NCBI GenBank assembly: GCA_003478355.1
Contig: QUFC01000016.1
Location: 13,423-77,422, forward strand
DNA from: Lachnospiraceae bacterium AM48-27BH
GTDB taxonomy: Bacteria > Bacillota > Clostridia > Lachnospirales > Lachnospiraceae
Direction of reading: 5' to 3'
DNA: 64,000 nt
Part shown: positions 16,970 through 26,088 of the stretch, piece by piece
How positions within the stretch are numbered: the first letter of the stretch is position 1
How the letters are laid out: the number at the start of each line of letters is the position of its first letter
The notes under the pieces: generated by a model
Told to the model about the DNA's origin: nothing
The model's input: the letters and a program-made list of their open reading frames with translations, nothing else
Database searches by the model: none
Program-made: the position numbers and the translations under genes

Positions 16970-17266
16970 CTAAGTGTATATTTCAATGTGTGGGAAATAG
17001 CCGGAACGTGTTTTTATGCATTGTGAATGCATGTTTATAGGCTCGTTTTCAGTGGGTACACAATTCCGAAAAGGGAGTTCCTTTTCATCAAAGTACACCG
17101 TCTGATTATTGCCCGGGTATTCTTCCCCTTTTTGATTTTTCAAAGAGATTTCTATCTCCAAATCCCCGCTTATGAAAGGATACTCCAGCCCCTTCTTCTC
17201 AATATATTCTGACATTATCTGCAATGCGCTTTTTAAGCTGCAGCCCTTTTTACATATAATTTTCAT
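16970..17266 (-). CDS. small hypothetical protein
   Basis: A 98-residue cytoplasmic-looking protein that I do not recognise. It begins MKIICKKGCSLKSALQIM, has an acidic centre (GDLEIEISLKN, VYFDEKELPF) and no signal peptide or membrane segment. A GAAGGTGA site lies upstream of the ATG. It precedes the frameshifted lipoprotein on the same strand (43 bp apart), so they may be co-transcribed. Confidence 0.6.
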   Translation of the reverse strand: MKIICKKGCSLKSALQIMSEYIEKKGLEYPFISGDLEIEISLKNQKGEEYPGNNQTVYFDEKELPFRNCVPTENEPINMHSQCIKTRSGYFPHIEIYT

Positions 17267-17430
17267 TCCATTTCACCTTCTAAATGGCACCGACCACTTT
17301 CATCTCAAAAGCATTATACCGCTTAAAAAAATTATCACAAGTTGCCTTATGGTAAGCGAAGCGGGTTTACTATTAGACAGAACCACTCTCCTGAGATATA
17401 ATATCCTTAAGATTTCAAAAGGGGAGTTTT

Positions 17431-18192
17431 ATGAATTCAGAAAAATATATGAGCCATGCCGTTGTATCACTTATTTCGGCCAAAGGGGGAGTTGGAACCT
17501 CCACATTAACCAAAGAACTGGCGATTGCATTTAGTAAAGACGTTTCCGTCTGTCTGGTTGATATGGCCCTCTCCTGCCCTGCCCAGGAAACACTTTTCCG
17601 CATACTTCCAACACGTACAATGGAATATCTGTTTAAGCACAATGCGGGGGATCTTTCCCCTCTGTACTGGCAGGATCTGGAACCCTATCTTACGCCTGTC
17701 CCCGGTCGGAATATCCATCTTTTATCCGCCAAACAGGTGAAAGGAGCATACCATCTGCCTCTCAATCGAATCATACAGCTCATTTCTTCTTTGAAGACTT
17801 ATTTTGACCTGATTCTTATCGATACCGATATGGCATCCACGGATGCTTCCGCAAAACTTATGGAAATGTCGGACCTGGCCCTGCTGATCACAGATGATAC
17901 GGAATGCTCAATTAGAAACAATCAGCGCTTTCGCCGACTGCTGACCCAAAAGCAGGTCAGTTACGATCACATGCATGTGATCGTAAATCAGATCAGGAAA
18001 GAACAACGAATGTACTCGGATCAGGAAATAGAGGAACTTCTTCACATTCCGGTTCTTATAACGCTGCCGTACTATGACCAGGTCTGGAAATATAATAATT
18101 CTTACCTGTCACTATATGAAGACCCGGTAAGTCCGCTCCAGCCCTCCCTGTCATCATTGGTGGACCGACTTTCCAAACTTCTGGAGAAATAA
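17431..18192 (+). CDS. MinD/CpaE-like ParA-family ATPase
   Basis: A 253-residue deviant-Walker ATPase. The amino terminus has SAKGGVGTSTLT (residues 16-27) with the signature lysine, then VCLVDMALSCPAQ and a Walker B-like LILIDTDMASTD. No receiver domain or amphipathic MinD tail is obvious. The sequence pattern is nearest to CpaE/TadZ-type ATPases that place pilus or secretion machines, or to capsule/flagellar number regulators. The start has AAGGGGAG, with a TATAAT-like box 30 bp upstream. The next gene, for a membrane protein, starts immediately after its stop, suggesting a two-gene operon. No pilus genes are nearby. Confidence 0.8.
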   Translation: MNSEKYMSHAVVSLISAKGGVGTSTLTKELAIAFSKDVSVCLVDMALSCPAQETLFRILPTRTMEYLFKHNAGDLSPLYWQDLEPYLTPVPGRNIHLLSAKQVKGAYHLPLNRIIQLISSLKTYFDLILIDTDMASTDASAKLMEMSDLALLITDDTECSIRNNQRFRRLLTQKQVSYDHMHVIVNQIRKEQRMYSDQEIEELLHIPVLITLPYYDQVWKYNNSYLSLYEDPVSPLQPSLSSLVDRLSKLLEK

Positions 18193-18795
18193 ATGATGCT
18201 TTTAAATAATGATCACGGTCATCCCCTGCCGGATGCCCCAGTGTTTTACAGTGTTCTTTCGAAAAACAAACAGGAGCTGCGGGCAGCAGCTAGGGCGAAC
18301 CGTATGATGAAACGCTTCCACCTGACAATCCCCTATATCATCGCCTGCCTCATGGCTTACTATGGTTTTTTTCGCTACTATCCGCAGTTAAAAACCAGTT
18401 TTTTAGGTATATGTATCCTGTATTATGCCGCGGCGTATTTTATCCGCTGGTATTTGGAACCACAATATGCCCTGTTCCTTTTGCGGCATCGGCCCTACTA
18501 CCTCGCAGAATCGGATACGTTTCTCTTTTTTACCTTATATGGGTTAGAAGATGAAGACGGAAAACTGACTCAGGCCAGAGATCTGGCCGTGCTTTCCTGG
18601 ATCCAGCGATGCAAAAAGCAGATCCCGGATAACAGCCCTGTCCTGCGTATTATCCAAAACAGAACTTTTAAAGATCCAGAGGAAGAAAAATATATTCCGA
18701 TCAGTTTATATGAACTCATTCTCCGGCAGCTTGCCTTTCAAAATTCGGATATTTTAAATGGACTGAACTATTACAATAGGCAATGTGATAAATAG
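18193..18795 (+). CDS. hypothetical membrane protein, partner of the MinD-like ATPase
   Basis: A 200-residue protein of unknown family. Residues 1-40 are hydrophilic and basic, followed by two membrane segments (about 44-62, TIPYIIACLMAYYGFF; about 69-90, FLGICILYYAAAYFIRW) and a cytoplasmic carboxyl domain of about 110 residues. The ATG directly abuts the TAA of the ATPase gene (no spacer), so the two are translationally coupled and likely interact. It could be the membrane anchor or target of the ATPase; that is inference. Confidence 0.75.
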   Translation: MMLLNNDHGHPLPDAPVFYSVLSKNKQELRAAARANRMMKRFHLTIPYIIACLMAYYGFFRYYPQLKTSFLGICILYYAAAYFIRWYLEPQYALFLLRHRPYYLAESDTFLFFTLYGLEDEDGKLTQARDLAVLSWIQRCKKQIPDNSPVLRIIQNRTFKDPEEEKYIPISLYELILRQLAFQNSDILNGLNYYNRQCDK

Positions 18796-18844
18796 AAAGA
18801 GGATATCCAGCACCCTCAAAGCGTCCGGATACCCCCATTTCAAT

Positions 18845-19050
18845 CTATTCTTTATTTCCCGTAATAAAATAGTCGCAATACTCGCTACCGTTCGCCAGCG
18901 TCTGTTTCTGGTGCAATAGGCCATGCTGAAGTGTGATCGTCACCTCATCCAGCTCGCAAAACAACGGCATCAACTCGGATGCGCCTATCTTCTTCATATA
19001 AGTACAAATAGAGCAGCGGGTAATAAGGTAATAGCATAGCCCCATGACAA
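18845..19050 (-). pseudogene. carboxyl-terminal fragment, thiazoline-carboxylate hydrolase-like
   Basis: About 65 residues containing CTYMKKIGASELMPLFCELD and SEYCDYFITG, a cysteine pattern seen in the L-2-amino-thiazoline-4-carboxylic acid hydrolase family. It is fused in frame to a serine-recombinase fragment at about 19050 and has no start of its own. An amino-terminal piece of a related gene lies at 24175-24589, on the far side of the ABC exporter. Confidence 0.5.
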
Positions 19051-19296
19051 ACGCATGAGTAAATAATATCTCCATGTAGTAGCCCACCTGAAGGTATTCA
19101 CGCCCCAAGTGGGAGGCGTCCTTCACGATGAGGTTCGCCACCTGTCCCGCTTCGATCATCTCCACGATCTTTTTCCATGAGGCCGCTCAAAGTTCGTGCC
19201 AGAGTAGCCGTCATCCGCAAGGAAGATGGTATTTTCAAAGCCCTTTTCTTTTGCGTATTTCTCCAGCAGGGTGCGCTGAGATGAGATTTGTCAAGG
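19051..19296 (-). pseudogene. serine recombinase (resolvase domain) fragment
   Basis: Decodes as RTLLEKYAKEKGFENTIFL, DDGYSGTNFERPHGK, then VEMIEAGQVANLIVKDASHLG and YLQVGYYMEILF. These are characteristic of the resolvase domain of large serine recombinases of Clostridia elements. The leading segment with the catalytic serine and the whole carboxyl half are missing. A frame break near 19170 is repaired by one A in a run of five. It is fused at its end to an unrelated hydrolase-like tail. Confidence 0.75.
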
Positions 19297-19472
19297 GTAT
19301 TTTCTTTGTTAAGCATTTCTTCCTCAACTATACAAGATACAAAGTAGTAGCTTTGCTTAGCAACGTTCCGACAGTACATTTATGATTCGTAACGCCGCAA
19401 ACGTGAGAAAACAAATGGGGCAAGAGCGCACATGGATAAAATATGCGCTCTTGCCCTGTTTTGCAAATGGAT

Positions 19473-21212
19473 TTATGCTTTTGCGAGTGTCCAGCTCTGG
19501 CTCTCGGTCTGGAGCTGCACCATGTGGGCGAAGATACCGCCTTCTTGCAGCAGTTGTGCGGGCGAACCCTGCTCGGCTACTGCACCATCCTTGAGCACCA
19601 CGATCTTGTCCGCGCCGGAGACAGTGCGCATCCGGTGGGCGATAATGAGGACAGTCTTGTTCTTAATAAGTCGGGAAAGTGCCTCCTGAATGGCTGTTTC
19701 GTTCTCCACGTCCAGACTGGCAGTGGCTTCATCCAGCAGAATAATCGGCGCATCCTTCAGGAAGGCACGGGCAATGGAAATGCGCTGCCGCTCGCCGCCG
19801 GACAACTCGCAGCCGTTTTCACCGATGTTGGTATTCCAACCGTCAGGGAGCTTTTCGGCGAATTTGTCCACATTGGCGAACTTTGCCGCCGCGATCACCT
19901 CTTCGTCCGTGGCCTCCTTTCGGCCAATGCGGATATTTTCCAGAATGCTGTTATCAAACAGCGTTACATCCTGAAACACGATGGAATAGAGGCTCATCAG
20001 CTTTTCCGGATCGATCTTCGACACATCCATGCCGCCCACGGTGATCCTGCCCCGATCAATGTCCCAGAACCGCGCCGCCAGACGGGAAATGGTAGTCTTA
20101 CCGCCGCCGGATGGACCGACCAACGCCGTGACCTGCCCCTGCTTCGCCATAAAGGACACGTTCTTCAGCACCGTTTCGCCGCTCTGGTAGGAAAAGCCCA
20201 CATGCTCGAACACAATGTCGCAGTCCTGATTGGTTAGTTCTTCGCTGCCGGTCTGCACAGGGCAATCCAGAATCTCATTCATACGCTCGATGTTTGTGTT
20301 TGTACCGATGATGGCGGCAAGGTTTTGCAGCGTCCCCTCCAGCGGGTCATACAGACGGGACACCACCAGCAGGAACATAAAGAAGGTCAGAACATCCAGT
20401 TCACCCTTTACCAGCAGAGCTGCGCCCGCAAGGGCAGTGGTGGCAATGCCCAGCCGCAGCACAAGTCCTGCAGAAACTACGAAGGCAGCCGTTCCCAGTT
20501 CGCTTTTGATGAGTCGTCCTTCCACCGCACGAATTTTCTTTTCCAGTCCGGCAAGATAGCCGGCTTCTGCGTTGTTGGCACGCAGGTCTGGCATGGTTTC
20601 CATGCACTCCTGAATACCGTCCTCACAGGTGATCTTCGCCGCCATTGCTTTGCTGGAGAGCCTTCTTTGCACGCCGGGGGCCAGCGCAACAATGGCAAAC
20701 GCCACAGGCAGCGGCCAGATGGCAGCCAACGCCATACGCCAGTTGAAAAACAGCAGCGACACGGCGATGACTGTGGTGGAGAGGATCGCACCGTACAGGG
20801 GCGCAACGAAGTGGGACTGGCTTTGCTCCAGCACGGCGCAGTCGTTCATGATGGAGGAGGTCAGATCGGCAAGGTCTTTCTTACCGAAGAAGGAAAGCGG
20901 GATCTTCCGCAGCTTTTCCGCAAGGTTCACACGGCGCACACCGGATTCCACATAGGTGACGAGATAGGTGTTGTCATACTCCAACCGGGTGCAGACCACA
21001 ATGAGCAGCGCTGCCGCAATGCAGCCGGTCATATAAAACGGAATACGCTTTGTTGTCAGTGTACCGTTCATGATCTCGCCCACCAGCAAGTACAGCAGCC
21101 CCACCGGCAGCATGAAGGAGATATTTTGCAGCGCACAGCTTAAAATGCCTTTGATGTTGTCCACTGCACCCTTATGGGAGAGTGCGTAGCGTCTTTGTAA
21201 ATATTTGATCAT
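19473..21212 (-). CDS. ABC exporter half-transporter (second subunit)
   Basis: A 579-residue fused membrane/ATPase half-transporter. Six hydrophobic helices occupy about residues 20-290. The ATPase domain has Walker A GPSGGGKTT, signature LSGGERQR, Walker B IILLDEATASLD and the H-loop IAHR. Such TM-NBD pairs export peptides, lipids or drugs or import siderophores (IrtAB group); substrate unknown. It lies three bases after the stop of the partner gene, so the two form a heterodimer. An inactive site is not apparent: both subunits keep the DEATA glutamate. A TetR gene lies upstream. Confidence 0.92.
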   Translation of the reverse strand: MIKYLQRRYALSHKGAVDNIKGILSCALQNISFMLPVGLLYLLVGEIMNGTLTTKRIPFYMTGCIAAALLIVVCTRLEYDNTYLVTYVESGVRRVNLAEKLRKIPLSFFGKKDLADLTSSIMNDCAVLEQSQSHFVAPLYGAILSTTVIAVSLLFFNWRMALAAIWPLPVAFAIVALAPGVQRRLSSKAMAAKITCEDGIQECMETMPDLRANNAEAGYLAGLEKKIRAVEGRLIKSELGTAAFVVSAGLVLRLGIATTALAGAALLVKGELDVLTFFMFLLVVSRLYDPLEGTLQNLAAIIGTNTNIERMNEILDCPVQTGSEELTNQDCDIVFEHVGFSYQSGETVLKNVSFMAKQGQVTALVGPSGGGKTTISRLAARFWDIDRGRITVGGMDVSKIDPEKLMSLYSIVFQDVTLFDNSILENIRIGRKEATDEEVIAAAKFANVDKFAEKLPDGWNTNIGENGCELSGGERQRISIARAFLKDAPIILLDEATASLDVENETAIQEALSRLIKNKTVLIIAHRMRTVSGADKIVVLKDGAVAEQGSPAQLLQEGGIFAHMVQLQTESQSWTLAKA

Positions 21213-21215
21213 CGC

Positions 21216-22988
21216 TCAAGCCTCCTTTGCAACTTTCCACCGAACAGACTGCTGATAGTCCCGCCACATGGTTCCGAACAGGCTGCCCGTGCGTTCAGAC
21301 AGCTCCACAAAGCTACCATCCTCCGCGAGATGACCGTCCTTGAGCACATAAATATGGTCGGCGTTTACGACGGTAGAAAGGCGGTGGGCGATCATGATAA
21401 CAGTGCGTCCCTTTGCCAGCGCATTGAAGGCTGCCTGCACCTTTGTCTCATTGTCCGGATCGGCAAAGGCGGTGGCCTCGTCCAGAATCAGCACCGGCGC
21501 ATTTTTCAGCATAGCGCGGGCGATGGCCAGCCGCTGCATCTCACCGCCGGAGAGGTAAATGCCCTGCGAACCGATGACTGTATGCACGCCGTCCGGGAAT
21601 TTCTCAATAATATCCATACACTGTGCCGCACGGAGCGCCGCCAGAACTTCCTCGTCCGTGGCATCCGGCTTGCCCATGCGGACATTGTCAAGAATGCTGC
21701 CCTTGATGAGATGGCTGTTCTGGAACACAAAGGAAACGGTGTCCATCAGCTCATTTTTGTCGATGTTCTTTACGTTGATGCCGCCGATGGAAATGCTACC
21801 GCTCTGCGGGTCGAAGAAGCGGGCGATCAGTGCCGCCAGCGTGGATTTGCCGCCGCCGGAGGGTCCGACAAATGCCACCGTCTGACCAGAACCGATGGAG
21901 AGAGAAACATCCTCCAAGGCATTCTTTGTGCCGTCGTAGCTGAAGGTGACATGATCCAGCGTTACAGAACTGTCCCTGGGATGCTGCGGTACTTCCGGCT
22001 GAGAAAGCGACGGACTTTCCAGTACGCTATCAATGCGGGTGATGGCATCCTGCACAATCATTCCGTTCTCGCTCATAAACATCAGCTTGGTCATTGTCAC
22101 GGAGATGACCGGTGTGATAATGATGTAAAAGAGCAGATTCAGCAGCACGCTGCCATCCGCTCCGCCGTGAGAGAACAGGAAGCCTCCTGCGATTAGGAAC
22201 ACAAACACGCTGTTGACTGCCAGTGTATAGAAGGTCATGGGCCAGCGCAGCTGTTTCGTATAGGCAATGACCCAGCGCTCGTAATTGTCAATCGTTCCCT
22301 TGAACTTCTTGAAAGAGAATACTGTCTGTCCGAAGGTCTTGACCACGGGAATACCCCGCACATATTCCACCGCTTCGTTGGACATATCCGCCAGCGCATT
22401 CTGATACTGGGTCATTTTGTCCTGCAATTTCTTACCGGTCATGCTCGACATCACCGCAAAGGCAAGCGCCACAGGTACAAGACTCAAAAGCCCCAGCCGC
22501 CAATCAAAGATCAGCAGCAGTGCCAGAAGCCCCGCAATCGTTGCCATTGCCTTAGCCTTGTCCGGCAGCTGGTGTGCAAGATAGGTTTCCGTCGCTCCGG
22601 CAGTTTCCGAGATGGTACGGCGCAGCTTGCCGCTGCCAAACTGCTCAATCGCCCCCAGTGGCAGCGTGGCAATATGCTTTGTCATGGCAAGGCGCAGATT
22701 CGTAGCGATGCGGAACGCAGCAAGGTGCGAGCACATCAATCCCGCAATATACACCAGCACAGCGGCAACAGCAAACACAACTGCCATCCAGCCGTAGTGC
22801 GTTACATGGACGGCGTTTTCATACTGCGGCGCGACCTCGATGACCTCCCCCAGGATGCGCCAGATGTACCAGAACGGTACCAACGCCAACAGCGCACCGG
22901 CGGCGGACAACACCCACGAAAGGTAGGTCAGGATTTTGTAGCTCCCGGCATAAGCCAGCAGCCGGGATAAATTGGATTGCTTTTTCAA
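21216..22988 (-). CDS. ABC exporter half-transporter (first subunit)
   Basis: A 590-residue membrane/ATPase half-transporter, first gene of the pair. Six membrane helices (about 20-310) precede an ATPase domain with GPSGGGKST, LSGGEMQR (a slight signature variant), VLILDEATAFAD and MIAHR. I place the start at a TTG (22986-22988) because AAGGAGG is seven bases upstream and the longer ORF from 23072 has no ribosome site. The variant DEATAFAD with D-loop FAD is usual in IrtA-type subunits. The TetR gene 160 bp upstream on the same strand is the likely regulator. Confidence 0.92.
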   Translation of the reverse strand: MKKQSNLSRLLAYAGSYKILTYLSWVLSAAGALLALVPFWYIWRILGEVIEVAPQYENAVHVTHYGWMAVVFAVAAVLVYIAGLMCSHLAAFRIATNLRLAMTKHIATLPLGAIEQFGSGKLRRTISETAGATETYLAHQLPDKAKAMATIAGLLALLLIFDWRLGLLSLVPVALAFAVMSSMTGKKLQDKMTQYQNALADMSNEAVEYVRGIPVVKTFGQTVFSFKKFKGTIDNYERWVIAYTKQLRWPMTFYTLAVNSVFVFLIAGGFLFSHGGADGSVLLNLLFYIIITPVISVTMTKLMFMSENGMIVQDAITRIDSVLESPSLSQPEVPQHPRDSSVTLDHVTFSYDGTKNALEDVSLSIGSGQTVAFVGPSGGGKSTLAALIARFFDPQSGSISIGGINVKNIDKNELMDTVSFVFQNSHLIKGSILDNVRMGKPDATDEEVLAALRAAQCMDIIEKFPDGVHTVIGSQGIYLSGGEMQRLAIARAMLKNAPVLILDEATAFADPDNETKVQAAFNALAKGRTVIMIAHRLSTVVNADHIYVLKDGHLAEDGSFVELSERTGSLFGTMWRDYQQSVRWKVAKEA

Positions 22989-23135
22989 GATGATACCTCC
23001 TTGGCTCAGACTTGATCTATGATACAGAAGGATGCTTGCATTGCCTTCCCATATCCGGGTGGTTAAGCTCATCTAATTCGTGGACGCAGAACGATGGTTA
23101 GAGAACGCTAACTTCTGTTCAAAAAATATGGAGCG

Positions 23136-23752
23136 CTATTGCCCCATAATTTTTAGCCATCCGGCAGAGTAAAAGCTGTGAAGCTCACGCAGATACTGCT
23201 GTGCATCGGCCAGCGGCATATCGTGGATGATCATTTCAAAATAGGCGTTCATCAGCCTGTGACCAGAATATGCTCCAGCCGAGGGTCGATCTGCGGAGCG
23301 GGCGTACCCAGCTTTTCCAGCACAAGATAATACCGGTGGGTGGCATTAACCTCCAGTTGGACAAGCTCCTCCTTCATGGAGCTGTAATGGGTACCCTCCG
23401 AACAAAGAAGAAGCAGATGAAACGCTTCCCTATGGTTGAACATATAGAGCAAAAGCTCCTCCAGACAGGCCTGACTGACGGTGCTCATACGCTCCGGCTG
23501 CTGCTCGATCGGCAGCCGGTCAAAATCATCCAGTGCGTTCCGATATGCGGAGAGAAAATGCGTGTAGCACTCTTCTACCAGCGCATCAAAAAGCGCTTCC
23601 TTGCTGCCGTAATAGCCATACAGTGCCCCGGTGGTAACGCCAGCCTCCTTCACAATGGTGCGAAGAGAGGCTTTCGGAAAGCCCTTTTCCAAAAACTCTG
23701 CCTTGGCGGCATACAAAATTTTCTCCTGTGTGGTTTGTTCCTTGTTTTGCAT
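23136..23752 (-). CDS. TetR/AcrR-family regulator (one-base frameshift near end)
   Basis: A transcriptional repressor of about 205 residues. The amino-terminal helix-turn-helix reads ASLRTIVKEAGVTTGALYGY followed by YGSKEALFDALV, and the rest is a ligand-binding helical domain. As written it stops at 23252, but adding one C (GGCTG to GGCCTG) continues as LMNAYFEMIIHDMPLAD ... FYSAGWLKIMGQ with a stop at 23136-23138. This is a natural TetR ending, so the break is probably a sequence error. The ATG at 23752 follows GCGAGGG. It is likely autoregulated through the palindrome at 23766 and controls the ABC exporter genes downstream. Confidence 0.85.
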
Positions 23753-23765
23753 GACACCCTCGCAT

Positions 23766-23787
23766 AACATTGTTATATTACAGTGTT
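23766..23787. promoter_or_regulatory. candidate TetR operator
   Basis: AACATTGT-TATATT-ACAGTGTT is a 22-bp dyad with seven of eight arm bases matching, directly upstream of the TetR start. Such placement is typical for self-repression. Confidence 0.65.
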
Positions 23788-23861
23788 ATATTATACTCAG
23801 ACTTATACTTTTGTCAAGGCCACTTCCTGCAAAAGTTCAGACCTTCCTCGACCCATCCATT

Positions 23862-24175
23862 TCAATATTTCATGTACATCCGCGTGCAGATACCCAGTAG
23901 GAACAGATCCTACGGATCTTTGAGCGACATTCCTGTGACCGATTCACTCTTTTCCAGCCGATAGGCAGGGATGTTCGGTGGATATACAGGGTGCGGGCTG
24001 TAAGGCTGATATTGCAGTTGCATTTGATAAAGGTGACCGGTGTATCCAGCAAGTCCATGCCGGAGGCGGCATCGTGCGCACGCAGCGGGCCGACGATCTC
24101 CTCTGCGATGCACTGCACCGTCTCGCTGCCGGACAGTTCCGCTATGACCTGCGCCTCCCGTGTGTCTCTGTAGGT
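23862..24175 (-). pseudogene. PucR/CdaR-type helix-turn-helix carboxyl fragment
   Basis: The sequence reads VIAELSGSETVQCIAEEIVG, then LLDTPVTFIKCNCNISLTA, then ARTLYIHR, and after a frame change YRLEKSESVTGMSLKDP, which is the classical PucR-family C-terminal helix-turn-helix. The frame break near 23965 is repaired by one C. An in-frame TAG after KDP (where Tyr is expected) and the final MYMKY-stop follow. The amino-terminal part is replaced by a hydrolase-like fragment at about 24175, so this is a true remnant. Confidence 0.65.
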
Positions 24176-24589
24176 ATCGATGCGCCACACCGCCGGTTGT
24201 CCGGACCGCATCTGCCTCGAAGTCCGCCGAAATTCCGAAGAGCTTTGGCGCCTGCGCGGCAAAGATACCTAGCACCTTTTTATACAGTCCCGGGATGCGC
24301 ATCAGACGCAGAAAGGCCTTTTTCAGCCGATATGCCCGCTCTTCCACATAGCCGTGAACAGTATCAAGCGCTTCATTTTTCGGCATGACAGTCTGAAGGT
24401 CTCATAGATTGCGATGGCCGGCAGGATCTGGCTTTCGAGGTGTCGCAGCCTTTTCTTGCCTGCTCTGGCGTGCTCCGAGCGCAGCTCACTCGACCTCTTT
24501 TCAAAAGCGGAATTCAACACGGCTTCCCGTTCCGGCAACCTTTCACGCGCCGTTTTTCGGAACGCCTTTGTAAAATAGCTCTCTTTCAT
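24175..24589 (-). pseudogene. amino-terminal part of a thiazoline-carboxylate hydrolase-like gene
   Basis: Starts MKESYFTKAFRKTARERLPE and continues to LESQILPAIAIYE. After a one-base break near 24399 (CC for CCC) it reads PKNEALDTVHGYVEERAYR, then LMRIPGLYKKVLGIFAAQ, FGISADFEADAV and GGVWRID after another shift. This is the first two thirds of an L-2-amino-thiazoline-4-carboxylic acid hydrolase-like protein. The catalytic cysteine-rich end is missing and a PucR fragment follows. The ATG overlaps the stop of the AbiEi remnant. Confidence 0.6.
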
Positions 24590-24975
24590 CGCTTTACCTC
24601 CCGCAGTACCTTAGGCTTCACGCGAAGCTGGTCTGCGTACTGCATCAGTTTGTGAATGTTCTTATCTTTGGACGCTGCATAGCGTTTCATAGCTTCTCCG
24701 ACAATCTGAACATCGCTACCGCTGCCGCGCAGTATGTCACACAGCGTCCGTTCCAAATCGTAAACACGAATCGGATTGCCGGAGGGGATTCGATTTGAGT
24801 TTGCCCGAAGTCATAGTTCTCCGGCACAACTCGCTTAATGATTAAGTTTTCCTGTATCAAGGACGGAGCATTGTAGCCCATTGGAAAGGTCATCGTATAT
24901 TTCACCGTGATACGGTCTGAATAGCCCAGCAGATACAGAGCGGTATCGTGCGAGTAAATCCAGTGCCCATACATG
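24586..24975 (-). pseudogene. AbiEi-family antitoxin fragment
   Basis: Decodes as YSHDTALYLLGYSDRITVKY, MTFPMGYNAPSL, IKRVVPENYDFG, then after a frame change near 24786 (one C missing) NPIRVYDLERTLCDILRG and NIHKLMQYADQLRVKPKVL. This is the central and carboxyl part of a type IV toxin-antitoxin AbiEi antitoxin. The amino-terminal winged helix is lost at a junction near 24975 and no AbiEii toxin follows, so the pair is dead here. Confidence 0.7.
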
Positions 24976-25011
24976 CCACGCATGTATCCTTTCATCACAG
25001 GCATTAAAGCA

Positions 25012-25302
25012 GATTATTTAATATCCAGCCATTTTAGTGTTGATAATTTCATTTTTATCATCAAGGCAAATGCGCAAGGTGAATTAAAATGTGATTTTCT
25101 TTGTTGCTCCATTTTTGAAAAAGGTGATCGCGATTATGAAACAAATCAAAAAGCTCGAACACTGATGAAAAAAGAACGAATACATATTCCTTCTAACACC
25201 ACCGATATTCTATTGGATCGCTTATCAGCTCAAACAAGGCCAGAATACAAAACTACTGATCTTTCAGATAATACAGAAGCAAAATCCGATGTTTCACAAT
25301 AG
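25012..25302 (+). pseudogene. carboxyl-terminal fragment of an unidentified gene
   Basis: An open plus-strand stretch (ADYLISSHFSVDNFIFIIKA ... YETNQKARTLMKKERIHI ... LLDRLSAQ) with no start signal of its own, ending at a TAG followed by a strong terminator. The left side abuts the AbiEi remnant. The end looks like a genuine gene tail with a natural terminator; the family is unknown to me. Confidence 0.45.
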
Positions 25303-25303
25303 T

Positions 25304-25332
25304 ACCACTTCCTTTGGGAGGTGGTTTTTTTC
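25304..25332 (+). terminator. Rho-independent terminator
   Basis: ACCACTTCC / GGAGGTGGT stem with a four-base loop and a seven-T run, directly after the plus-strand gene tail at 25302. Confidence 0.85.
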
Positions 25333-25369
25333 TGCTATCCCCCGTATGAGATGGTGCGAGCTGTCCGAG

Positions 25370-25545
25370 GTTAATTCTCAGTGGATGCCACGGAGTAATT
25401 GATGTCCTCATATCCCACGGTTTTGATATAGATCCGGCTCTGGAGCTTGCACACGCTGTCTGGGTGCATGGACAGATATGGGATCGTCTCCCGGGTCGAC
25501 TTTACCTTTGGCGGCGGCTCCGTTTTTCTTCTTTGTATTTTTCAA
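25370..25545 (-). pseudogene. VirB4-like conjugation ATPase, amino-terminal fragment
   Basis: KVKSTRETIPYLSMHPD, SVCKLQSRIYIKTVGYEDIN and YSVASTEN match the start of VirB4/TcpF-type ATPases of Clostridia conjugative elements. It overlaps the end of the PrgI-like gene, as in intact elements, and is cut after about 50 residues with a TAA at the junction. No Walker motifs remain. Confidence 0.65.
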
Positions 25546-25875
25546 TCACATCCTCTTTTCCAACGCCCGGACCGGCAAATGGCGCATAAGTGTTTTCGGT
25601 TCGATAGGCCCTGATCCTCGGCCTTAGAAACGTGGCCCGGATGATATTCCGCACAACCTTTTCTAATGGTAAGCTGGCCTTTTCATACATAGCCAGCAGG
25701 AACGCCGGGAGCATAATTCCCAGCATGAGAAACATCTCCCCGGTATTGCCGATGGTTCCACGGTTTATCAAATAGGCTGGAATCCCACCACGCCCGCGCT
25801 GCATAAGCAGCCAAGCTAGCGTTTGGTGAGGTTGAAAGCCATCTTTGTTTTGATTTTAGATAAAACAGCCAGTTT
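25502..25875 (-). pseudogene. PrgI-family conjugation membrane protein, broken
   Basis: Reads KIKTKMAFNLTKR, an in-frame TAG where Gln is expected, LGCLCSAG, then with one G restored near 25790 VVGIPAYLINRGTIGNTGEM, two hydrophobic segments and LPLEKVVRNIIRATFLRP. It is a PrgI-like inner-membrane component of a type IV secretion apparatus. The upstream start is lost near 25880. With the VirB4 fragment it marks a decayed conjugative element beside the surface island. Confidence 0.7.
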
Positions 25876-26088
25876 TTCTCATTAAAATTTTATACATTAT
25901 CCAAACACTTTTGTTTTCCATTCACTATAATATCTGTACTCTTTACAATGTTTCTTCTGTAAATGAAACCAGGACGCAAAACATTATCATATAACAAAAT
26001 TCTGCGCCCTGTTAAAATTATCATATCTAATTTTCTATATTTTTTGTTTACAATCCCGGTACTGTTGCCGTTTACTCATGACTAATTA
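25876..26088. other. AT-rich gap without a gene
   Basis: No ORF, clear hairpin with T-run or repeat was recognised here. It separates element remnants from the last gene of the surface island and presumably holds that gene's terminator, though I could not identify one with confidence. Confidence 0.4.

Noticed and set aside
18795..18845. Terminator after the membrane protein gene
   Set aside because: GGATATCC/GGATACCC similarity is present but the stem is poor and lacks a T-run.
21330..22196. 288-residue plus-strand ORF
   Set aside because: Antisense to the ABC transporter ATPase domain; the opposite strand encodes clear Walker motifs.
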